Assembly: GCA_036478895.1 (NCBI GenBank)
Contig: JAZGEV010000068.1
Coordinates: 1-41,417 of the forward strand
Direction: 5' to 3'
Length of the DNA: 41,417 bases
Origin: S010-17 sp036478895
GTDB taxonomy: Bacteria > Bacteroidota > Bacteroidia > Flavobacteriales > Flavobacteriaceae
The translations under genes and the position numbers were made by a program. Of the stretch, positions 7,943 through 16,821 are shown piece by piece (the stretch's first letter is position 1; every line of letters begins with the position of its first letter). The notes below the pieces were generated by a model. That model saw only the letters and a list, made by a program, of their open reading frames with translations. It did not search any database and was not told the origin of the DNA.

Positions 7943-9094
7943 ATGAAAAATCACAAATTAGTATTAATTACGCTTTTATTATTATCACACTTAGCATTTT
8001 CTCAAAACACAGAAAATGATGTTGATGAAACGGTAAAAAATAATCAAGAAAATGCTTCGCAATCGATGTTAAAAAACAAAGATGCAAAAAAAGTAACCAT
8101 TGGTGCTTATGGTCAAGTTGACTATAATGAAACTGAAGGTTCGGCTAAAGGAAAAATGGATGTGCATAGAATGGTGTTATTATTTGGCTATAATTTTACA
8201 GATAAAATTCAGTTTTTCACCGAACTTGAATTTGAACACGTTAAAGAAGTCTATGTAGAACAAGCTTTTTTGAGTTACCGTGCAAACCAAAATCTAGCTG
8301 TAAAGGCAGGATTAATGTTAGTCCCAATGGGAATTATTAATGAATATCACGAGTCGCCAACTTTTTATGGTGTAGAAAGACCGAGTGTAGATCACGACAT
8401 TGTACCAACAACTTGGCGTGAAATTGGTGTTGGTGTTTCGGGTAAATTTGGTGATTTACCATTTAAATATCAAGGATATATTTTTAATGGGTTTAAATCG
8501 GATGGTTTAAGAGGTAAAGATGGCTTACGTAAAGGTCGACAAAAAGGCGCAAATTCTGTTATTAGTTCTCCAACATTGTCCGCAAAATTAGATTATTACG
8601 GCATAAAAGGATTACGCCTTGGTTTATCTGGTTATTTTGGCAATACACAAACAAGTGGAGATGAAGAAGCTATTGGTGAAACCATTGGTGTAAATATGTT
8701 AGGTTTTGATGCACGTTACAACTACAAAAATTTTAAAGCAGCTGGTCAATTTATTACAACCTCATTGTCTAATACAAAAGATTATAATTTAGTAAACACT
8801 TCAAATTTAGGAAGTAAATTACAAGGTTGGTATTTAGAAGCAGGTTATAATGTGTTGGCAGCAACTAAAAAAGAAAAATTATCTCCTTTTGTACGTTACG
8901 AACAATATGATACACACGCAAAAACAGATGGATTTACTGCAAACGATGCTTATAACAGACAAGTAACAACGTTTGGTATTAATTATCAAGTTGCACCAGG
9001 CGCTGTATTTAAAGTAGATTATCAATTAAAAGACGACAAAACAAGTAACGATGTAAATAACCAATTTAATGCAGGTATTGCAATTTGGTTGTAA
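7943..9094 (+). CDS. Outer-membrane porin (phosphate-selective porin O/P-like)
   Basis: A 383-residue protein with signal peptide (residues 1-20, ending LAFSQ), a short polar linker (to about 48), then a 16-strand-type barrel beginning VTIGAYGQVDYNE and ending FNAGIAIWL with terminal aromatic and hydrophobic residues. Motifs such as IQFFTELEFEHV, AGLMLVPMGIINEYH and TTWREIGVGVSG are typical of the OprO/OprP-like family in Bacteroidota. It would let small anions or metal complexes through the outer membrane; the true substrate is unknown. It is followed after 48 bp by the FMN-binding protein gene on the same strand, which suggests that the porin serves an envelope redox function and is not necessarily involved in phosphate uptake. 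Confidence 0.82.
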   Translation: MKNHKLVLITLLLLSHLAFSQNTENDVDETVKNNQENASQSMLKNKDAKKVTIGAYGQVDYNETEGSAKGKMDVHRMVLLFGYNFTDKIQFFTELEFEHVKEVYVEQAFLSYRANQNLAVKAGLMLVPMGIINEYHESPTFYGVERPSVDHDIVPTTWREIGVGVSGKFGDLPFKYQGYIFNGFKSDGLRGKDGLRKGRQKGANSVISSPTLSAKLDYYGIKGLRLGLSGYFGNTQTSGDEEAIGETIGVNMLGFDARYNYKNFKAAGQFITTSLSNTKDYNLVNTSNLGSKLQGWYLEAGYNVLAATKKEKLSPFVRYEQYDTHAKTDGFTANDAYNRQVTTFGINYQVAPGAVFKVDYQLKDDKTSNDVNNQFNAGIAIWL

Positions 9095-9119
9095 ATTTAG
9101 TTAATTAGTTTAGTTTTAA

Positions 9120-9196
9120 AAAGAACCCTTTATCTTTGTATTATGAAATTTTATAAATCAGATTTTAATTTTATTATTATAAATAAAGGGTTCTTT
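9120..9196. repeat. 14-bp inverted repeat bracketing the FMN-gene start
   Basis: AAAGAACCCTTTAT at 9120-9133 and its exact complement at 9183-9196 enclose 49 nt that hold the -7 box end and the first codons of the FMN-binding protein. The right arm lies within codons 14-18. It could form a hairpin in read-through porin mRNA. Confidence 0.7.
9131..9138 (+). promoter_or_regulatory. -7 box 4 nt before the FMN-protein start
   Basis: TATCTTTG ends 4 nt before the ATG at 9143, so transcription would begin at or beside the start codon and give a leaderless mRNA. No good -33 TTG was found, so the porin promoter may also drive this gene. Confidence 0.55.
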
Positions 9197-9682
9197 ATAT
9201 TTTTAATAACTCTTACATCTTTTGTGTTTTTAAGTTTTACACTACCAAAAAATGTCTCTAAAAAAGTAACTAAGAGCATTAAAAAAACATTTAATGTGAC
9301 AAATTTTACGTTAAAAACAATTGATTTAGATGTTGATACAAACGTAATCAATTCTAATAATTTTTGTAGCATCCATAAAGAGGATGAAATTATTGGTTAC
9401 GCACTAATTGATAAGGCAGCAAGTAAAATGTTAGATTTTGATTATTTAGTTTTACTTAATCCTGAATTAGAAATTGTAACAATTAAAATACTTATTTATC
9501 GTGAGGAACACGGGAATGAAATTAGTAGCAAGCGTTGGTTAAAACAATTTTTTGGTTTAAAAATTAATGATAGAGCCATTCTTAATAAAAATATTGATGG
9601 CATTTCTGGCGCAACAATATCAGTACGATCTATGACTAAAAAAATAGATGATCTATTAATAGACTTAAAAGTAGTTAACTAA
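9143..9682 (+). CDS. Membrane-anchored FMN-binding domain protein
   Basis: A 179-residue protein with one N-terminal membrane anchor (about 15-34) and an extracytoplasmic FMN-binding domain (about 75-175). The flavinylation motif DGISGATIS near residues 152-160 carries the Thr to which ApbE covalently attaches FMN in this family. The pattern YREEHGNEISSKRWLKQFFG is also typical. It should be a one-electron carrier on the outer face of the inner membrane. Neighbours are a porin upstream and a four-helix membrane protein 22 bp downstream. No apbE gene is in the window, so the modifying enzyme would be encoded elsewhere. The family assignment is firm from the motif; the electron partners are inferred. 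Confidence 0.85.
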   Translation: MKFYKSDFNFIIINKGFFIFLITLTSFVFLSFTLPKNVSKKVTKSIKKTFNVTNFTLKTIDLDVDTNVINSNNFCSIHKEDEIIGYALIDKAASKMLDFDYLVLLNPELEIVTIKILIYREEHGNEISSKRWLKQFFGLKINDRAILNKNIDGISGATISVRSMTKKIDDLLIDLKVVN

Positions 9683-9704
9683 ATATATTACAATTAATTA
9701 CAAT

Positions 9705-10202
9705 ATGAAAATTTCCAATACAATACACTTGTTCCCAAAAGAATTAAAATTATTAATTGCTTCATTTTTGGTAGTGTTAAGTATGGGGTTTTATTCAGGT
9801 TTATTATTCGTTAATACAACTTCAAATTTTTCTGCTAATGGCATTGAAGAAAATTATAATGGTAATGAGAATAATGAAGATGCATCGGTTATGAAATTTA
9901 AAAAATCTAAACGCGCCATGTTATCCATCATTCACAGTCACATATTATCAATGGGAATGATTTTCTTTTTTGTAGGATTAATTCTAGTAACAACCAACCT
10001 TGATTCTAAATTAAAATCATTTTTAATGATAGAACCTTTTGTTTCTGTTATTTTAACTTTTGGTGGAATTTATTTCCTATGGAAAGGTTATTCTTTTATG
10101 AAGTATATCGTCATCATTTCGGGCACATTAATGACACTAACATATTCCGTATCTGTTTATATTATTTTTAAGCAATTATTTTTTTCTAAGTCTAAAATTT
10201 AA
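9705..10202 (+). CDS. Four-helix membrane protein with HxH motif, unknown function
   Basis: A 165-residue integral membrane protein not assigned to a named family. Four hydrophobic segments lie near 13-35, 70-92, 102-122 and 127-150. The first loop is polar (GIEENYNGNENNEDASVMKF) and is followed by a basic stretch and IIHSHILSMGMIFFF at the start of helix 2. The paired histidines could bind heme or metal, which fits with the adjacent FMN-binding protein: this protein might pass electrons through the membrane to the flavin. That is inference from position and the histidines only. It lies 22 bp after the FMN gene, and the next gene has its own -7 box. Confidence 0.72.
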   Translation: MKISNTIHLFPKELKLLIASFLVVLSMGFYSGLLFVNTTSNFSANGIEENYNGNENNEDASVMKFKKSKRAMLSIIHSHILSMGMIFFFVGLILVTTNLDSKLKSFLMIEPFVSVILTFGGIYFLWKGYSFMKYIVIISGTLMTLTYSVSVYIIFKQLFFSKSKI

Positions 10203-10206
10203 CAAC

Positions 10207-10214
10207 TACATTTG
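10207..10214 (+). promoter_or_regulatory. -7 box of the ABC-F gene
   Basis: TACATTTG ends 21 nt before the ATG at 10236 and covers the in-frame TTG at 10212, so that TTG cannot be the start of a transcript made from this promoter. Confidence 0.6.
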
Positions 10215-10235
10215 CACCTATTAAAAATAAAGCAA

Positions 10236-12092
10236 ATGAACTACTTATCCGTTGAAAATATTTCAAAATCCTTTGGCGAAACACCCATTTTAAATGACAT
10301 TTCTTTTGGTATAAACCAAGGACAGAAAATAGCTTTCATTGCCAAAAACGGAACAGGAAAAACAACCTTACTTAATATCATTGCCGGTAAAGAAAGTTTA
10401 GATTCTGGGAATGTGGTTTCTCGTAAAGGGATAAATATTGTTTATCTACAACAAAAAGAAACTTTGAATCCTGCTTTTACTATTGATGAAGCTGTTTTTA
10501 ATTCAGACAACCCAATGCTTAAAGTTGTAGAAGCTTACGAACATGCTTTATTAAATATGGATGATTCAGATGCTTATCAAGAAGCTTTTGACGCCATGGA
10601 ACAGCACAATGCTTGGGATTTTGATACGCAGTACAAACAGATACTTTCTAAGCTAAAATTTGACGATCATTCGCTTAAAGTTTCCACACTTTCTGGTGGA
10701 CAAAAAAAACGTCTTTCCTTAGCAATTGCACTTATTAACAAACCAGATTTACTAATTTTAGATGAGCCTACAAACCATCTAGATTTAGAAATGATAGAAT
10801 GGTTGGAAAGTTACTTTAAAAAAGAAAAAATCACCTTATTTATGGTAACGCATGACAGGTATTTTTTGGAACGAGTTTGTAATGAAATTATGGAACTCGA
10901 TGAGGGAAATATTTATAAATACAAAGGAAACTATTCGTATTATTTAGAGAAAAAAGAAGAACGTTTAGAAGTTGAACGCATAACACTTGGTAAAACTAAA
11001 TCCTTATTTAAAAAGGAATTGGAATGGATGCGAAAGCAACCCAAAGCGCGTACTACAAAATCTAAATCTCGAATAGATGATTTTTATGCTATTAAAGAAA
11101 AAGCATCGCAAAGACGTAATGATCATGTGATGCAATTGGAAATTAATATGGAACGAATGGGTTCCAAAATTGTAGAATTACATAATATTTCTAAATCGTT
11201 TGATGATTTAGTCATTCTAGATAAGTTTGAATACGTTTTTAAACGTGGCGAACGCATTGGAATTATTGGTAAAAACGGAACAGGAAAATCTACTTTTTTA
11301 AATATGTTAACCAGTGAATTAGCTGTTGATGCAGGAAAAGTAATTGTTGGCGAAACCATTAAGTTTGGCTATTACCGTCAAAGTGGTATTGTAGTAAAAG
11401 AAGGGCAAAAAGTCATTGATGTTATCAAGGAATTTGGCGAGTATATCCCGTTAAAGAACGGACAAAAACTATCGGCTGGTAATCTGTTGGAACGTTTTAT
11501 GTTTTCACGTACAAAACAATATGATTTTGTAGAAAAATTATCTGGTGGTGAATTAAAACGCTTGTTTTTATGTACCGTTTTAATTCAGAATCCAAACTTC
11601 TTAATCTTAGATGAGCCAACTAATGATTTGGATATTATGACACTTAATGTTCTAGAAAATTTCTTGTTAGACTTTCCTGGAAACTTGTTAGTAGTATCTC
11701 ACGACAGGTATTTTATGGATAAAATTGTAGATCATTTATTCGTTTTTCGTGGTCATGGAAAAGTAGAAGATTTCCCAGGAAATTATTCAGATTATAGAGC
11801 GTATGAAGATTCAAAGCCAAAAGAAGGGAAAACGTCTGTTTTAACAAAAGAAGTTGTTGTAAAAGAAACGCCTAAAGGACAACATACCAGAGAAGAAAAT
11901 AGAGAATTTAAAAAGCTTATTAAAGATATAGAGCGCTTGTCTAAAAAGAAAGAAGATTTAGAATACAAATTTAGCCATTCAGAAATTGAAATTAATGATA
12001 TAGAAGACGCTTCCGTATTATTACAAAATTTAATTGAAGAAATAGAAACCAAAGAAGAACGTTGGTTGGAACTTTCTATGAAGTTGGAATAG
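10236..12092 (+). CDS. uup: ABC-F family ATPase (Uup-like)
   Basis: A 618-residue soluble protein with two ATPase domains and no membrane part. Domain 1 has Walker A GKNGTGKT, signature LSGGQKKR and Walker B LLILDEPTNHLD; domain 2 has GKNGTGKS, LSGGELKR and FLILDEPTNDLD. A linker rich in Lys and Arg (RKQPKARTTKSKSRID) lies between them. The C-terminal about 90 residues form a charged coiled coil (EENREFKKLIKDIERLSKKK), the mark of the Uup branch. ABC-F proteins act on the ribosome, and Uup is linked to translation and replication-associated tolerance. The ATG at 10236 (MNYLSVENISKSF) is chosen over the in-frame TTG at 10212 because the -7 box overlaps the latter. Confidence 0.9.
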   Translation: MNYLSVENISKSFGETPILNDISFGINQGQKIAFIAKNGTGKTTLLNIIAGKESLDSGNVVSRKGINIVYLQQKETLNPAFTIDEAVFNSDNPMLKVVEAYEHALLNMDDSDAYQEAFDAMEQHNAWDFDTQYKQILSKLKFDDHSLKVSTLSGGQKKRLSLAIALINKPDLLILDEPTNHLDLEMIEWLESYFKKEKITLFMVTHDRYFLERVCNEIMELDEGNIYKYKGNYSYYLEKKEERLEVERITLGKTKSLFKKELEWMRKQPKARTTKSKSRIDDFYAIKEKASQRRNDHVMQLEINMERMGSKIVELHNISKSFDDLVILDKFEYVFKRGERIGIIGKNGTGKSTFLNMLTSELAVDAGKVIVGETIKFGYYRQSGIVVKEGQKVIDVIKEFGEYIPLKNGQKLSAGNLLERFMFSRTKQYDFVEKLSGGELKRLFLCTVLIQNPNFLILDEPTNDLDIMTLNVLENFLLDFPGNLLVVSHDRYFMDKIVDHLFVFRGHGKVEDFPGNYSDYRAYEDSKPKEGKTSVLTKEVVVKETPKGQHTREENREFKKLIKDIERLSKKKEDLEYKFSHSEIEINDIEDASVLLQNLIEEIETKEERWLELSMKLE

Positions 12093-12123
12093 TATTAAAA
12101 ATTAATGTAGATAATCTAAAGCA

Positions 12124-13482
12124 TTAAATGCGTCTTGGATAAATAGTTAAACGTTGCCCTATTTTTAAGTTGGTTGATTTTAAACCATTCCATCGCTTAA
12201 TTTTTTTAACACTTACGCCATAACGCTTAGCAATTTTACCTAAAAAATCGCCTTTTCTTACTTTATAGCGAATTTTATTAGTCATTTTTACCAACTTTGG
12301 GATTGGCTTTTCACGTTTGGCATCATCGGCTTTAGCAAAAGCATAAATTCGATCTTCATTTTGTACAAAAGAACCAATCGCCTTTCTTGGCAACACCAAT
12401 TTATAATTCCTACCTTCAATTACAGGAATAATACCCAATCTATATTGCGGATTTAAAAATTTTAACGTGTTTTTAGAAACATTGATGGCTTGCGTTATTT
12501 GATCTAATGAAATTTGTTCCTTTACCTGAATTGCATCTGTTTCAAAATGTTGTAAAACGTTTTCTGTTGCTACTATTTGGTGTTCGTTTGCATATTCAAA
12601 AATATACATTGTTGTATAAAAAAGAGGCACGTAACTCGCCGTTTCGCGAGGTAAAAAATGTCTAATATTCCAATAATTACGCGAACCACCAGATCGTCTA
12701 ATGGCTTTACTTACATTTCCTGGACCCGAGTTGTAGGCAGCCAAAGCCAAATCCCAATCACCAAAGGTATTGTGTAATTGTTTTAAAAATTTACAAGCTG
12801 CAATGGTTGCTTTTAACACATCGTGACGTTCATCAACGTAAGAATTTACCTGTAAATCAAACTGTTTTCCAGTAGCATACATAAATTGCCACAAACCACT
12901 TGCGCCTACTCTAGATTTTGCTGTTGGATTTAATGCCGATTCAATTACGGCTAAATATTTCATTTCTAGTGGAATGTCAAATCGAGTTAATTCAGCTTCA
13001 ATTAAAGGAAAATAATAGGTAGCCTTTGCCATTAATTTTGCGTACTTATCTTTTCTGTTTTTTAAGAAACGTTTAATAATACGCTCTAAAATCTCATTAT
13101 ATTCAACATTAAATGGTGTTTTACTATTTAAAAAAGACAAACGCTGTTTTAATGTTTCGGTATCCAACTCAGTATCATCTATAGCGTAATTGGCGAGTAT
13201 ATTATTATCTTCATTTAACGATGAATTTTCAAGTGCATTAAACCAGTAATCATCAATTTGTTTGGCGTAAGCATCATCCGATAGGATTGATAAATCAGCA
13301 TTAACATAAGTCTCCGTAACCATATGAGACGCCATTGCTTCTGTGGAAATTATTGGGTCGGTTAACCTGATAGTATCTTGTACTATTGAAGTAGTATTTT
13401 GTATGTTGATTGAATTAGTTTCCTGACAAAAAAATGATTGAATTGAAACTATAATAAATAAGAAAAGCATTGTTTTTTTCAT
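12124..13482 (-). CDS. Membrane-bound lytic transglycosylase with LysM (MltD-like)
   Basis: A 452-residue secreted protein. The signal peptide MKKTMLFLFIIVSIQSFFCQ is followed by a helical region, then a Slt-type transglycosylase domain (about 140-290) with the catalytic Glu in YLAVIESALNP and the motifs GASGLWQFM and ALAAYNSGPGN. A C-terminal LysM domain (about 405-450, YKVRKGDFLGKIAKRYGVS) binds peptidoglycan. It cleaves glycan strands in the periplasm for cell-wall turnover. The ATG at 13482 starts directly at a good signal peptide; the longer frame begins at a TTG (13509) and would bury the signal behind nine residues. It converges with the ABC-F gene, with 31 bp between stops. Confidence 0.9.
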   Translation of the reverse strand: MKKTMLFLFIIVSIQSFFCQETNSINIQNTTSIVQDTIRLTDPIISTEAMASHMVTETYVNADLSILSDDAYAKQIDDYWFNALENSSLNEDNNILANYAIDDTELDTETLKQRLSFLNSKTPFNVEYNEILERIIKRFLKNRKDKYAKLMAKATYYFPLIEAELTRFDIPLEMKYLAVIESALNPTAKSRVGASGLWQFMYATGKQFDLQVNSYVDERHDVLKATIAACKFLKQLHNTFGDWDLALAAYNSGPGNVSKAIRRSGGSRNYWNIRHFLPRETASYVPLFYTTMYIFEYANEHQIVATENVLQHFETDAIQVKEQISLDQITQAINVSKNTLKFLNPQYRLGIIPVIEGRNYKLVLPRKAIGSFVQNEDRIYAFAKADDAKREKPIPKLVKMTNKIRYKVRKGDFLGKIAKRYGVSVKKIKRWNGLKSTNLKIGQRLTIYPRRI

Positions 13483-13626
13483 TGAAAAGAGTGTAATATA
13501 GAGTTGCAATAATAGATGAAAACGAATTAATAATCAATTTATTTTGTAAATATTAAAACGAAAGCTTGTTTAAACAAAATATAATCGCAATATTTGTTAT
13601 CTTAAATTAACCAAAACTAACCTTTA

Positions 13627-16251
13627 ATGAAAACAATTCTATTTAAAAAATTAGTATTAGCTGTATTATTTTTTCTACCATTTTTTGTAATTGCTCAAAC
13701 AATCTCGGGATCTGTAAAAGATGAAAATGGAGAATTACTTCCATTTGTAAATGTTATAGAGCAAGGAACATCTAATGGAACTTCTACCGATGAGGATGGA
13801 AATTTTACCTTACGTGTAAGTTTATTACCAACCGTTTTAGAGGTAAGTTCTCTTGGGTATAATGAAACAACAATGGAAGTTACCTCTACAGGTAATGTAG
13901 AAATAACCTTAAAAGAAGAAGGTTTAGGACTAGATGAAATTGTCTTAACTGGAAACAGAGCAAAACCAAGAACTATTTTAGATTCTCCTGTACCTGTTGA
14001 TAATATTAATGCTGCAGAATTAGTGGCTAGTGGAAAAATAACTGTTGAAGAGATGTTAACTTATAAAGTACCATCATTCAATTCTTCTAATCAAACTATT
14101 AGTGATGCAACGGCACATTTCGATCCGGCAGATTTACGTGGTTTAGGTCCAAGTAGAACGTTAGTGTTAATAAACGGAAAACGTAAAAATCAATCGTCAT
14201 TAGTATATATTAATGATACACCTGGAAAAGGTGAAGTTGGAACCGATTTAAAATCAATACCTGCTGCAGCTATTGAAAGAATTGAAGTATTACGTGATGG
14301 CGCATCTGCACAATACGGATCTGATGCCATTGCAGGTGTTATTAATATTATTTTAAAGAAAAATGTAAAATATGTCACTGCAAACGTCAATTCTGGAATT
14401 ACTATAGAAGGCGATGGTTTGGAAGTTGGTGCTGATATTAATGGTGCTGTTTTAAATGAAAATGGTGGTTATGTAAATTATACTGTTGGTTTAAAACATC
14501 AACAACATACCAATAGAGCTGGAGAACCTGGTGGAGATGCACTTTTTGGTGTGCCAGAAAATGATCCTACTTGGGGTTCTTGGTTAGCTGATAATCCAGA
14601 CTTAGGAATGACTGTTGGTCAGCCAGATATGAATACAGGAGAAGTGATGTTAAATGCAGGAATGCCTTTTAAAAATGGTAAAGGAGAATTCTATGCAACA
14701 ATGGGCGTAACACTACGTAGAGGAAATTCATTTGCATTATATCGTACACCTTATTGGGTTGGTGATCCTCACAATTTATTACATAATGCATCAGATACTT
14801 ATACAGGGTTTCAACCAACATTTAAAACAAATATTGTAGATAATTTTGATATTTTAGGTGCAAAATTTGATGCTGGAAAATTTAAAGTAGATGTGAGTGG
14901 AACTTTTGGTGTAAATACCGTAGATTATACTATTGGTAATACATTAAATCCAGATATGGCTGCGCAAAGTCCAACATCTTTTGAAGCTGGCGGTTATAAT
15001 TATAGTAACTTAATTGGTAATGTAGATGTAAGTAGAAGTTTTGATAAAGTAAGTGTTATTTTTGGAGCTGAATATAAAAAAGAAAATTTCAAAGCTAGTG
15101 AAGGTGAACCTGCTTCTTATTTTGGTGGCGGCGCACAATCATTTCCTGGTTTACAACCAAGTAATAGAGTAGATGCAGATAGAGGTAGTTTTGGCGCTTA
15201 TGCTAATGTAGATTTTGATGTTACCGATGCATTACTTTTTGGTGGTGCAGCTCGTTTTGAAAATTACGATGATTTTGGCGCAAACACCTCTTTTAAAGTA
15301 AATGGAAGATATAAAATAGGAAGTAAAGCAACTGTTAGAAGTTCTTTTAGTACAGGATTTAGAGCACCGTCATTACATCAAATTTATTTAAGTAATGTAC
15401 AAACTTTAGTTTCGGGAAACACAATTTCTAATCAAGGTACTTTTAATAATGTAGATCCAGTAATTAGAACCGGCTTAGGTGTACCGCAATTAAAAGCAGA
15501 AACATCTACCAATATTACAGCTGGTGTTACTGCTAAATTGAATCGTAAAGTTTCAATTTCAGTAGATTATTATAAAGTAAATATTGATGATCGTGTATTA
15601 TTTACAGGAGAAATTGGGTTTGATAATGTAGCTGGAGATAACCCAGTGGAAACAATTTTAACAGCAAACAACATTACAAGTTTAAAATTCTTTACAAACG
15701 CAATTAATACAGAAACACAAGGTGTAGATATTGTTGCTAACTACGATAATATTCGTTTTCCAAAAGGAAAATTAGGGTTTAACTTTGCATTAAACTGGAA
15801 TGAAACAATGATTGTTGATCAAATTAAAACACCACAATTATTGGCAGATAATGGCTATGAAATTTTTAACAGAAAAGAAGCCTCTCGTATAGAATCTTCT
15901 AGACCAAAAATTAAAGGTTTATTAGGCATAAAATACGAGCAAGATAAATTTCATTTAATAGTAAATAACACATTATTTGGCCCAGTAAAATGGAGACATG
16001 CTTCAGATCCATCAAAAGATCAAACGTTTAGTGGTAAAACTCTTACCGATGTTGTTTTTGGATATGACATTTATAAATGGATGAAATTTAATTTAGTGGT
16101 AAATAACGCATTCAACGTTTATCCAGATGAAATTGATACTAAAGGAGATCCTGTAACCGATTTAGGTGGCCGTTTTAGATATCCTTGGGAAGTAAATCAA
16201 TTTGGATTCTTAGGAACAAAAATTAAAGCAGGATTTACGTTTAATTTTTAA
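13627..16251 (+). CDS. TonB-dependent outer-membrane receptor
   Basis: An 874-residue receptor. The signal peptide (to about 23, ending FFVIAQ) precedes a carboxypeptidase-D regulatory-like domain (24-100, ISGSVKDENGELLPFVNV). The plug (about 110-240) contains DLRGLGPSRTLVLINGKRKN and the classic IERIEVLRDGASAQYGSDAI, with GVINIILKK closing it. The 22-strand barrel follows and ends in the Phe of GFTFNF. It imports a TonB-dependent ligand such as a siderophore, vitamin or oligosaccharide. No SusD-like gene follows, so it is not a SusC of a glycan locus, and the substrate cannot be read from the sequence. It stands alone and is closed by a strong terminator. Confidence 0.93.
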   Translation: MKTILFKKLVLAVLFFLPFFVIAQTISGSVKDENGELLPFVNVIEQGTSNGTSTDEDGNFTLRVSLLPTVLEVSSLGYNETTMEVTSTGNVEITLKEEGLGLDEIVLTGNRAKPRTILDSPVPVDNINAAELVASGKITVEEMLTYKVPSFNSSNQTISDATAHFDPADLRGLGPSRTLVLINGKRKNQSSLVYINDTPGKGEVGTDLKSIPAAAIERIEVLRDGASAQYGSDAIAGVINIILKKNVKYVTANVNSGITIEGDGLEVGADINGAVLNENGGYVNYTVGLKHQQHTNRAGEPGGDALFGVPENDPTWGSWLADNPDLGMTVGQPDMNTGEVMLNAGMPFKNGKGEFYATMGVTLRRGNSFALYRTPYWVGDPHNLLHNASDTYTGFQPTFKTNIVDNFDILGAKFDAGKFKVDVSGTFGVNTVDYTIGNTLNPDMAAQSPTSFEAGGYNYSNLIGNVDVSRSFDKVSVIFGAEYKKENFKASEGEPASYFGGGAQSFPGLQPSNRVDADRGSFGAYANVDFDVTDALLFGGAARFENYDDFGANTSFKVNGRYKIGSKATVRSSFSTGFRAPSLHQIYLSNVQTLVSGNTISNQGTFNNVDPVIRTGLGVPQLKAETSTNITAGVTAKLNRKVSISVDYYKVNIDDRVLFTGEIGFDNVAGDNPVETILTANNITSLKFFTNAINTETQGVDIVANYDNIRFPKGKLGFNFALNWNETMIVDQIKTPQLLADNGYEIFNRKEASRIESSRPKIKGLLGIKYEQDKFHLIVNNTLFGPVKWRHASDPSKDQTFSGKTLTDVVFGYDIYKWMKFNLVVNNAFNVYPDEIDTKGDPVTDLGGRFRYPWEVNQFGFLGTKIKAGFTFNF

Positions 16252-16272
16252 TCCTAAAAAATAATAGAATTT

Positions 16273-16300
16273 AAAGGCAGTTGTAATGACTGCCTTTTTT
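16273..16300 (+). terminator. Terminator of the TonB receptor gene
   Basis: Stem AAAGGCAGT / ACTGCCTTT with a 7-nt loop, followed by a run of T. It starts 21 nt after the stop codon. Confidence 0.88.
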
Positions 16301-16410
16301 TATGGTTTTTAGTTATTTTTTAGTAACTAAAAAAACTAAAACTGAAGATAAATATAAAAGAATGCGTCAATTTAAGAACTGGTTATTTTAAGCTTAATTT
16401 GATATTTAAA

Positions 16411-16430
16411 AGCAAAGCGGTCTTAAGTCT
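16411..16430. repeat. Dispersed AGCAAAGCGGTCTT repeat, single copy
   Basis: The 14-nt word AGCAAAGCGGTCTT is identical to 25145-25158 in the degenerate array near rlmN. It sits in the 270-bp gap between the receptor gene and tatA. Confidence 0.6.
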
Positions 16431-16487
16431 TTTTGTTTACTAAACTGTTAATGATATAGATTTTCCAAAAGTCTTCTATCTTCTCAT

Positions 16488-16517
16488 TTGCTTCTTGTGT
16501 CTTATTTTATATCTTTG
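16488..16517 (+). promoter_or_regulatory. Promoter of tatA
   Basis: TTG (16488-16490) and TATCTTTG (16510-16517) are separated by 19 nt, a textbook Bacteroidota promoter. The -7 box ends 4 nt before the ATG at 16522, predicting a leaderless transcript and fixing the tatA start there. Confidence 0.78.
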
Positions 16518-16521
16518 TCCT

Positions 16522-16809
16522 ATGATTTTATTCATTAGCGGATCGGAAATAGCCATTATTATTGTTATTGCATTAATGCTTTTTGGTGCAGATAGAATTC
16601 CCGAAATTGCTCGTGGATTAGGTAAAGGTATGCGTCAAATAAAAGATGCTACAAACGATGTAAAACGCGAAATCAATAAAACAGTTAAAGACAACGGATT
16701 GGACACAGAGTTTATTGATGACATTAAAAAGGAAGTTAACAAAACTACCGATGGTATTAATAAAACGTTTGATGATGTTACAGGTCCAATAAAGCGTGGT
16801 TTAAAATAA
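16522..16809 (+). CDS. tatA: Twin-arginine translocase subunit TatA
   Basis: A 95-residue protein with one short membrane helix (about 5-22, ISGSEIAIIIVIALMLFG), the hinge FGADRIPEIARGLGKGMRQ and an amphipathic, charged tail. This is the TatA/TatE pattern, including the Phe-Gly hinge. TatA oligomers form the pore through which folded proteins with twin-arginine signals cross the inner membrane. No tatB or tatC is adjacent. The start at 16522 is chosen because a promoter with ideal spacing ends 4 nt before it; an upstream in-frame start at 16495 would lie inside the promoter. The PAP2 gene follows after 12 bp and is probably co-transcribed. Confidence 0.9.
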   Translation: MILFISGSEIAIIIVIALMLFGADRIPEIARGLGKGMRQIKDATNDVKREINKTVKDNGLDTEFIDDIKKEVNKTTDGINKTFDDVTGPIKRGLK

Positions 16810-16821
16810 TTTTATAAAAAA

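Noticed and set aside
9705..10202. Calling the four-helix protein a cytochrome b or ferric reductase
   Set aside because: Only one HxH pair is seen; that is too little to name a heme protein, so it is left as unknown with a hypothesis.
10212..10235. In-frame TTG start for the ABC-F gene, eight codons upstream
   Set aside because: It lies inside the TACATTTG -7 box, and the ATG at 10236 gives the usual N-terminus of the family.
13483..13509. Longer start (TTG) for the transglycosylase
   Set aside because: The ATG at 13482 begins directly with a good signal peptide; the longer form would place nine residues before it.
13510..13626. Promoter for the TonB receptor (AATATTTG near 13588)
   Set aside because: The first base of the box is wrong and no TTG fits, so it was not listed as a feature.
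13627..16251. SusC of a polysaccharide utilisation locus
   Set aside because: No SusD-like or glycan enzyme gene follows; the gene is closed by a terminator and followed by tatA.
16252..16487. Small gene between the receptor and tatA
   Set aside because: No frame with a plausible start and length; the gap holds a terminator, one dispersed repeat and the tatA promoter.
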